64,000 bases of DNA from positions 52,014,001-52,078,000 of the forward strand of contig NC_068915.1 in the NCBI RefSeq assembly GCF_023091745.1, read 5' to 3'. Below the pieces are notes generated by a model. The model did no database searches. It saw only the letters and a list, made by a program, of their open reading frames with translations, and was not told the origin of the DNA. Below, in pieces: positions 57,418 to 64,000 of the stretch. Both the position numbers and the translations under genes were made by a program. Origin of the DNA: Budorcas taxicolor. Lineage: Eukaryota > Chordata > Mammalia > Artiodactyla > Bovidae. Within the stretch, counting starts at the first letter, position 1; every line of letters starts with the position of its first letter.

Positions 57418-57712
57418 CTATGCAGGAGACACTGATTCAATTCCTAGGTCAGGAAGCTCTCCTGGAGAAGGGATAGGCTACACAATCCAACATTCTTGGG
57501 CTTCCCTGGTGGTTCAGATGGTAAAGAACCCACCTGTAATGTGGGAGACCTGGATTCAATCCTGGGTTGGGAAGATTCCCTGGAGGAGGGCATGGCAACC
57601 CACTCCAGTATTCTTGCCTGGAGAAAAGTCATGGACAGATGAGCTTGGCAGGCTATAGCCATGGGGTCACAAAGAGTTGGACATGGCTGAGCGACTAAGC
57701 ACAGCACACATA
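57418..57712 (+). mobile_element. Two-headed tRNA-Glu SINE, first head truncated
   Basis: Starts inside head 1 (ATGCAGGAGACACTGATTCA), second head GGGCTTCCCTGGTGGTTCAG at 57498, body ACTCCAGTATTCTTGCCTGG and tail GTTGGACATGGCTGAGCGAC. Confidence 0.88.
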
Positions 57713-58423
57713 GCTTAGCCTAGCCTACCTACAACATGCTCAGAACATGTTTATATTAGCCTACAATTGGGGCAAAATAATAAAACTACCATCTATTTTA
57801 TAGTTTTGAATATCTCATGTAATTTATTGAATACTGTATTGAAAGTAAAAACTAGAATTGTTGTCTGGGTATAGAAAGGTTGTTATGTGTATTGGTTATT
57901 CATGCTCATAATAATATAACTGACTGCAAGCTGAGGCTCTGGTATCTTAGTACATATTGTTAACCCAGGGAAGAGATCAAAGTTCAAAATTCAAAGTGGA
58001 GTTTCTACTAAATGTGTATCACTTTCAAAATATCATAAAGTTGACAAGTCTTAAATGGAGCCATCATAAGTTGGGAACTATCTGTAATATTAATAAAAAT
58101 GCTGTGTCATTATTGGCATAATCCTCAAATACATTGAACAGTTTCCTATCAATGCTCTATTTGAAAACCTACATGAAGACCTCAGATGCTAACTGGAAAA
58201 ATATATTTCTTTGATTCTACTATTCAAGATCAGTCAATTCATGATAGTTCTCATTGCTATTAGCCTTTGGTACTATGCTATATTAAATGCAATTAAGTAG
58301 TCATTTTTCCTATCTCAAGCTTCCATTCTTATAATTTTCATCTCTCCTCCCATTGTATTTTTTTGTGAGTTTGTGTCTCTCCTGACCCAATTCACTGTGC
58401 CTTAAAAGCAAAACTCTTTTTAA
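57713..58423. other. Spacer with no recognised feature
   Basis: Unique; TAGCTTAGCCTAGCCTACC short run at 57711. No gene seen. Confidence 0.5.
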
Positions 58424-58735
58424 AGTGAAAGTGAAAGTGAAAGTCGCTCAGTCACATCAAACTCTTTGCGACCCCATGGACTATACGGTCCTTGGAGTTC
58501 TCCAGGTCAGAATACTGGAGTCGGTAGTCTTTCCCTTCTCCAGGGGATCTTCCCAACCCAGAGAACTAACCTGAGTCTCCCTCAATGCAGGTGGATTCTT
58601 TACCAGCTGAACCACAAGGGAAGACCAAGAATACTGGAGTGGGTAGCTTATCCCTTCTACAGGGGATCTTCCTGACCCAGGTTCTCCTGGATTGCAAGCA
58701 AATTCTTTACCAGCTGAGCTATCGGTGAAGCCCCA
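58424..58735 (-). mobile_element. Two-headed tRNA-Glu SINE
   Basis: Minus strand: head 1 GGGCTTCACCGATAGCTCAG at 58735, second head near 58625 (GGTCTTCCCTTGTGGTTCAG), tail GTGACTGAGCGACTTTCACT with a (TTTCAC)n end at 58424-58444. Confidence 0.88.
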
Positions 58736-59369
58736 ACAGTAAAATAAAAAAATAAAAAAATCTTCACAGAACACTCATTCCAACTTCTTCCGTATGTGAA
58801 ATCTGACTGCCCTTTCAGGGACCTCCTCTTTTCCTGCTTGGTGGATTTGTGGTGCATGATTTGAACATCTTTTGGTAACTTTAGAGTGGTTTACTCATTC
58901 TACTATTGTATTCGTTTCTTAACAATTTTCTCCAAAATCTGGCAGAAGTCCATTTTTCTGATGCTAATGCCATCTGTTTGTCAATAAAATCTTGAGATAT
59001 TAACTGTTTACTTATGTCATGTTTTTTTTAACATAAGAACCCTCCCTTAATACATTAAAGGTAAATTAGAAAGGAGATTGCACTTAATAGAGAAAATAAT
59101 AAAGTGAAATTCTTGTGTTGAGAGTTGTAAGCTCTTGATATTCATAACAATAAAAATAACTGTCCTGTCTCTCTGAAAGTGCTGTGATTCTCCATGGAGG
59201 AAATGGGGGAAATGGTCTCAACAGGTTAATTGTTAAATAGTTTAGTATACGGTTTAGCGGTAGAAGCTTGTTTGGGGCAAGGAGCTAATGAAATGTTGGC
59301 TCAGAAAATGAAGGCAGTTTCCACACATGCAGTTAGGAAAAATTTAAATATATATATTATATACATGTT
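58736..59369. other. Spacer with no recognised feature
   Basis: Unique; A-rich at 58740-58760. No gene seen. Confidence 0.5.
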
Positions 59370-59637
59370 GCTGCTGCTGCTAAGTCGCTCAGTCGTGTCT
59401 AACTCTGTGTGACCCCATAGACAGCAGCCCACCAAACTCCCCCGTCCCTGGGATTCTCCAGGCAAGAACACTGGAGTGGGTTGCCATTTCCTTCTCCAAT
59501 GCATTAAAGTGAAAAGTGAAAGTAAAGTCGTTCAGTCGTGCCCGACTCTTAGCGACCCCATGGACTGCAGCCTACCAGGCTCCTCTGTCCATGGGATTTT
59601 CCAGGCAAGAGTACTGGAGTGGGTTGCCATTGCCTTC
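59370..59637 (-). mobile_element. BOV-A2 SINE
   Basis: Two monomers on minus with a (GCT)n end at 59370. TATACATGTT on the left and at 59645-59654 on the right is the target duplication. A standard dimer, useful as a contrast to the trimer at 15791. Confidence 0.92.
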
Positions 59638-60540
59638 CTTGATTGTATACATGTTACATATATATTAACTGAAGTTTCTAGGGATTTCTGAGCTGTGGAC
59701 TCTAAAAACCACGTTTCCTATGGCAGACGTGACTTGAACGGATACATTTATGACTATTGCAATTCACACTTCTTTGAAAGTCCAGACTGTTTAATATGAT
59801 GTGACATAAACCCTTGCACTTTCTTGTGGACTGAGCATCTCGCCATGAAAAGGTGGATGTGTCTATGCTGGGAAACTGTTGATAGGAACTCATACACTAA
59901 AGATTTCACAGGTAAAAATGAACCTGCTTGTTTCACATAACAGGTTGCTTCAGTTACCTGGAGAATCTCATTCTCTTCTCTCTTGACTATTGCAACAAAC
60001 TGTGAGCTTGTCATTAATCCTTCATAATTCTAAGCCAACCTCCGTTTAATTTTCCAATAGCAGCTAGAATAATCCTCTTAAATACAGGTCTGATGAAATT
60101 AATTCTACATCAAGTTTTCAGAGTTGAAGATATTCTTGATCTCTTTATACAGACAGAAATGTTCCTACCCATTTGATTTATTTCTTAATCCCCATGTTTA
60201 CTACCGACAATACTATCATCTATTTCCTGTATGCTAATATAGAGGTTTTCTATAATTTATTTCCTAAAATTTGTCTTTTGTGCCATTCCATCTCAGTTTC
60301 ATTGCACAAAATCTTCATTTACCTGAACATGCATTGCAAGCATACATAGCCACATATGTACATATACACACAACCATACACATAGGTATGCATGGGATAT
60401 TTGTATTTTTTTCCAGAACCTCAGTTTAAAAGACACCGTCTTCAGCAAGCAAATGTCATCCCTAGTGGATAATGAGGACCTCTTTGGTGTATTATCTTGC
60501 CCTTCTCAATATATTTTTAATACATACTATTTAATGGTGT
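59638..60540. other. Spacer, possibly with an ancient LINE remnant
   Basis: No gene. 59975-60120 (CTTGACTATTGCAACAAACT; CAGCTAGAATAATCCTCTTA) resembles the same old L2-like region noted at 35340. Low certainty. Confidence 0.4.
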
Positions 60541-60756
60541 TGGGCTTCCTAGGTGATGCTAGTGATAAAGAATCTGCCAGCCAATGCAGAAGATGCAAGA
60601 AGTGCAGTTCGATCCCTGGGTCAGGAGGATCACCTGAAATAAGAAATGGCATCCCACTCCAGTAATCTTGTTTGGAAAGTTCCATGGACAGAAGAGCATG
60701 GCAGGCTACAGTCCATGGGCCTGCAAAGAGTTGGACACAACTGAAGAAACTTAGCA
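60541..60756 (+). mobile_element. Bov-tA-type SINE with target duplication
   Basis: Head GGGCTTCCTAGGTGATGCTA, B-box-like AGTTCGATCCCTGGGTCAGG, tail GTTGGACACAACTGAAGAAA. ATTTAATGGT occurs on both sides. Confidence 0.88.
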
Positions 60757-60954
60757 CATTTAATGGTCTATTAACAACACTTACTCTCTCATTATGTACT
60801 ATATATCTCCAAAGTAAGAGCTATGTTATTAATGTATCATCAACACCTATCATAGTGCCTTGCCCATAGTAGATAATCAGAATTTTTAATGAATAACAAA
60901 TAATAATTGATTTACATTTTTATAATGAGAATTGATGGAGACAAAATAATGCTA

Positions 60955-61395
60955 CTTCATACCTTAAAGCTGTCCACATTCTTATCCCTGGAATCTATGA
61001 AAATGTTATAGAACACGGAAAAAGAGAATTAAGGTGACAGAATCAAATCAGTGTTGTTAATCTACTGATCCTAGGGTAAAGAAATTATTTAAAATTATCT
61101 GAATGGACCTTAATCTGGGAAGAGAGGCAGAAGAATCAGAAACAGTGCTGACACTGTGAGAAAACCTCCAATGGTCATTGCTGGTTTGAAGCTGAAGGAA
61201 GGAGCCAGGAGCTAAGGAATGCTTTTCAGAAGCTGTTAAAGGAGAGAAATGAATTCAACATTAATGGCTTCAGAAAGAAATTTAGCCCTGTGAGTTCCAT
61301 TCTGACTTCTGATTTTCACAACATAAAGTAACAAATGTATGTTGTTTCAAGCCATGTTGTGGTAATTTGCTATAGAGACAATATGAAACTAAAAG
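60955..61395 (+). mobile_element. MLT1-like (ERVL-MaLR) LTR remnant
   Basis: CCCTGGAATCTATGAAAATG, GCTGAAGGAAGGAGCCAGGA, GTATGTTGTTTCAAGCCATG and TGTGGTAATTTGCTATAGAG are in the order of the same LTR family as 50505-50889. Diverged. Confidence 0.65.
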
Positions 61396-62239
61396 AATAT
61401 TGTATTTTATTGTCCTCAGCAAAATGATTTAAAATTATTTTTAAAAATTAACTACAGAAGAGATACAATTATGCTTTAGTTTTCCAAATCTATTTTAATA
61501 AAGATTTTGAGAGCGTATTGTGTACTTATAAAGAAATTAGTACTTAAAAATTCAGGAAAAAGTTAAGTAAACATTTCAGAAAAGAGATCAATAATTAAAT
61601 GTGTGAAGAGAGAGATACTTTATTAGCTAACCATTATTTTTTTTCTTTACCAGACATGAATGTATCATATTTGATACTTAATTACAGACTACCAGCATTC
61701 TAATTTAGTTTATTATAACAGCTAAATTAAATGATTTATATGTAAAATACGTGCTGTTTTGCCTATAGTACAGATTTCTCACAATTCTCCTTTAATGTTA
61801 ATATATATATGGCTTTTTTCTCTTTGATGTTGATGAAAATCTACACTGAAAGCCAGTTTTCTTTCAGAAAATTCTTAAAGATGTAGCCTATTATTCACAG
61901 ACTCTGGACTTGAAACAAATTCAAATAGATTCAGCATTCAAGTCAGTTTTAGAATATTTATTTCAGGTGATAACATTTTATTAAAATTTTTTCCTTATAG
62001 AATCCAGAAAGGAATTATGCTTGAAGAATAAAAACAATACATATGAATCAGTAAAAAAGAATAAAAGAAATCAATAAAAATAAAGTTGATGGTACATTTT
62101 GTGACTTGGAAATGATTCATTTTCATAATAACTTTCTAAATTTATTTGGTGTTATTCATGTTTGTTATGTAACCTTAATATATATCAACTTTTTCTTTTT
62201 ATTGATTTTCATATAAGGTAAACATTGTGTAGTCCCTGC
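61396..62239. other. Spacer with no recognised feature
   Basis: Very AT-rich unique sequence; no gene or repeat recognised. Confidence 0.5.
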
Positions 62240-62374
62240 AGAAGGAAATTGCAATCCACTCCACTATTTTTGCCTGGAGAATCCCATGGATAGAGGGGCT
62301 GGGCATGCTACAGTCCATGGGATTGCAAAGAGTCAGACATGACTTAGTGACTAAACAACAACCAATATTGGTTA
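62240..62374 (+). mobile_element. BovA-type SINE, head missing
   Basis: GCAGAAGGAAATTGCAATCC, TTTGCCTGGAGAATCCCATG and GTCAGACATGACTTAGTGAC, ending ACTAAACAACAACC. Confidence 0.87.
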
Positions 62375-62424
62375 TTAATCACTAATATAATTTGCTTTAT
62401 ATTGGACAGTGCAGAAGCACGGCA

Positions 62425-62554
62425 GAGCGGAGCTACCCCATGTCCAAGGTCAGGAACAGCAGCCGAGAGGAGCTACCACAAGTCTAAGGTAAGGAGCGGT
62501 GGATATGCTTAGCTGGAGCAGCCGTGAAGTGATACCTGACATCCAAGGTAAGAG
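62425..62554 (+). repeat. Three short repeat units in the BovB 5' UTR
   Basis: Units near 62425, 62465 and 62525 share AGCTACCNCANGTC and CCAAGGT(A/C)AGG-type blocks, spaced 40 and 60 bases. Confidence 0.65.
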
Positions 62555-62715
62555 AAACCCAAGTCAGACAGTAGGCACTGAAAGAGGGCATCAGAGGGCA
62601 GACAGACTGAAACCATAATCACAGACAACTAGCCAGTCTGATCACGTGGACCACAGCCTTGTCTAACTCATGAGACTAAGCCATGCCATGAGGGAACACT
62701 CAAGACTGATGGGTC

Positions 62716-63291
62716 ATGGTGGAGAGGTCTGACAGAATGTGGTCCATTGGAGAAGGGAATGGCAAACCACTTCAGTATTCCTACCTTGAGAACCCCATGA
62801 ACAGTATGAAAAGACAAAAAGAGAGGATGCTGAAAGAGAAACTCCCCAGTTTGGTAGGTACCCAATATGCTACTGGTATTCAGTGGAGAAATAACTCCAG
62901 AAAGAATGAAAGGATGGAGCCAGAGCGAAAACAAAACCCAGTTGTGGATGGGACTGGTGATAGAAGCAAGGATCGATGCTGTAAAGAGCAATATTACATA
63001 GAAACCTGGAATGTTAGGTTCATGAATCAAGGCAAATTGGAAGTCGTCAGACAGGAGATGGCAAGAGTGAATGTCAACATTCTAGGAATCAGCGAACTAA
63101 GGTGGACCGGAATGGGTGAATTTAACTCAGATGACCATTATATCTACTACTGTGGGCAGGAATCCCTTAGAAGAAATGGAGTAGCCGTCACGGTCAACAA
63201 AAGAGTCCAAAATGCAGTACTTGGATGCAGTCTCAAAAACAACAGAATGATCTCTGTTCATTTCCAAGACAAACCATTCAATGTATGGTAA
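62716..63291 (+). pseudogene. BovB N-terminal region with endonuclease, frameshifted
   Basis: Open for 191 codons. The N-terminal part is basic and low in structure; the first ~45 codons overlap the BovA-like segment. The APE-type endonuclease begins with YIETWNVRFMNQGKLE and keeps the catalytic-Glu region GISELRWTGMG and YIYYCGQE. The frame ends at 63289-63291 (TAA), where an apparent one-base deletion shifts the endonuclease; the family-like codons go on in another frame. The initiator ATG is not certain. Confidence 0.8.
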
Positions 63292-64000
63292 TCCAAGTCT
63301 ATGCCTTGACCAGTAACACTGAAGAAGGTGAATTTGAACAGTTCTATGAAGACCTATGAAAACTTCTAGAACTAACATCCAAAAAAGATGTCCTTTTCAA
63401 TATAAGGGACTGGAATACTAAAGTAGGAAGTCAAGAAACACCTGGAATAACAGGCAGATTTGGCCTTGGAGTACAGAATGAAGCAGTGCAAAGGCTAATA
63501 GAGTTCTGCCAAGAGAACGCACTGGTCATAGCAAACACCCTCTTCCAACAACACAAGAGCAGACTCTACACATGAACATCACCAGATGGTCAACACCAAA
63601 ATCAGATTGATTATATTCTTTGCAGCCACAGATGGAGAAGTTCTATATAGTCACCAAAAACAAGACTGGGAGTGGACTGTGGCTCAGATCATGAACTCCT
63701 TATTGCCAAATTCAGACTGAAATTTAAGAAAGTGGAGAAAACCTCTAGATCATTCAGGTATGACCTAAATCAAATCCCATATGACTACATAGTGGAAGTG
63801 AGAAATAGATTTAGGGACTAGATCTGATAGACAGAGTGCCTGATGAACTATGTATGTAGATTCATGACATTGTACAGGAGACAGGAATCAAGATGATCCC
63901 TGAGAAAAAGAAATGCATAAAAGCAAAATGGCTGTCTGAGGAGGCCTTAAAAATAGCTGTGAAAAGAAGAGAAGTGAAAAGCAAAGGAAAAAAAGAAAGA

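Larger units (their letters stand above)
62395..64000 (+). mobile_element. BovB LINE 5' part, continues beyond the window
   Basis: The only copy here with the BovB 5' region. It has a GC-richer 5' UTR with repeated units, a stretch like the BovA SINE (ATTGGAGAAGGGAATGGCAA at 62748), then the endonuclease. It continues in frame-shifted form to the right edge (GGCCTTGGAGTACAGAATGA at 63462; GTATGACCTAAATCAAATCC at 63759). The RT and 3' end are outside. The start near 62395 is estimated. Confidence 0.9.

Overview
The window is nuclear DNA from a ruminant, almost certainly a bovid close to cattle. The evidence is the repeat content: BovB (RTE) LINEs, BOV-A2 and Bov-tA SINEs, a ruminant-type L1, a BTLTR1-like class II LTR and a CHR-1-like tRNA-Glu SINE, on an AT-rich background. 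I see no host protein-coding exon, tRNA, rRNA or CRISPR array. Every long open frame belongs to a transposon or endogenous retrovirus (ERV), or is an antisense shadow of one. This is repeat-dense intergenic (or deep intronic) sequence. All family names come from recognition by eye, not from a database search.

Layout. 1-6722: most of a minus-strand L1, with ORF2, ORF1 and a long 5' UTR; its 3' end lies off the left edge. 6.8-34.7 kb: ten BovB copies in both orientations, many SINEs, an L2 and MIR remnants, a small MER2-like DNA element, a solo LTR sitting in a BovB with a 6-bp target duplication, and a ~140-bp inverted duplication around a SINE at 33.35-33.8 kb. 34.7-41.4 kb: mostly unique sequence with SINEs, an old antisense LTR and old L1 3' ends. 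41.4-55.4 kb: a class I (gammaretrovirus-like) provirus in two oppositely oriented pieces. 55.4-62.2 kb: AT-rich sequence with old LTRs and SINEs. 62.4-64 kb: the 5' part of a BovB running off the right edge.

Main finding. The 5' LTR, tRNA-Gly-type primer site, leader and first ~20 gag codons lie on + at 41449-42943. The rest of gag, pol, an env remnant, polypurine tract and 3' LTR lie on - at 55063-50890. Both gag break ends abut BOV-A2 SINEs in opposite orientation. Beyond those SINEs lie the two halves of one MIR, carrying the matching duplication cctcagccat / atggctgagg. At the far end, the sequence outside the two LTRs gives the two parts of one MLT1-like LTR and a near-matching 4-bp target duplication (ctac / ctat). 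Everything fits one ~12-kb inversion between inverted BOV-A2 copies that cut a single provirus in two.

Nothing here works together as a pathway. The interacting parts are layers of mobile elements whose nesting gives relative ages. The provirus and all autonomous elements show disabling lesions, except that the right-edge BovB is only partly visible. I found no new molecular system; the structural rearrangements are the notable content.
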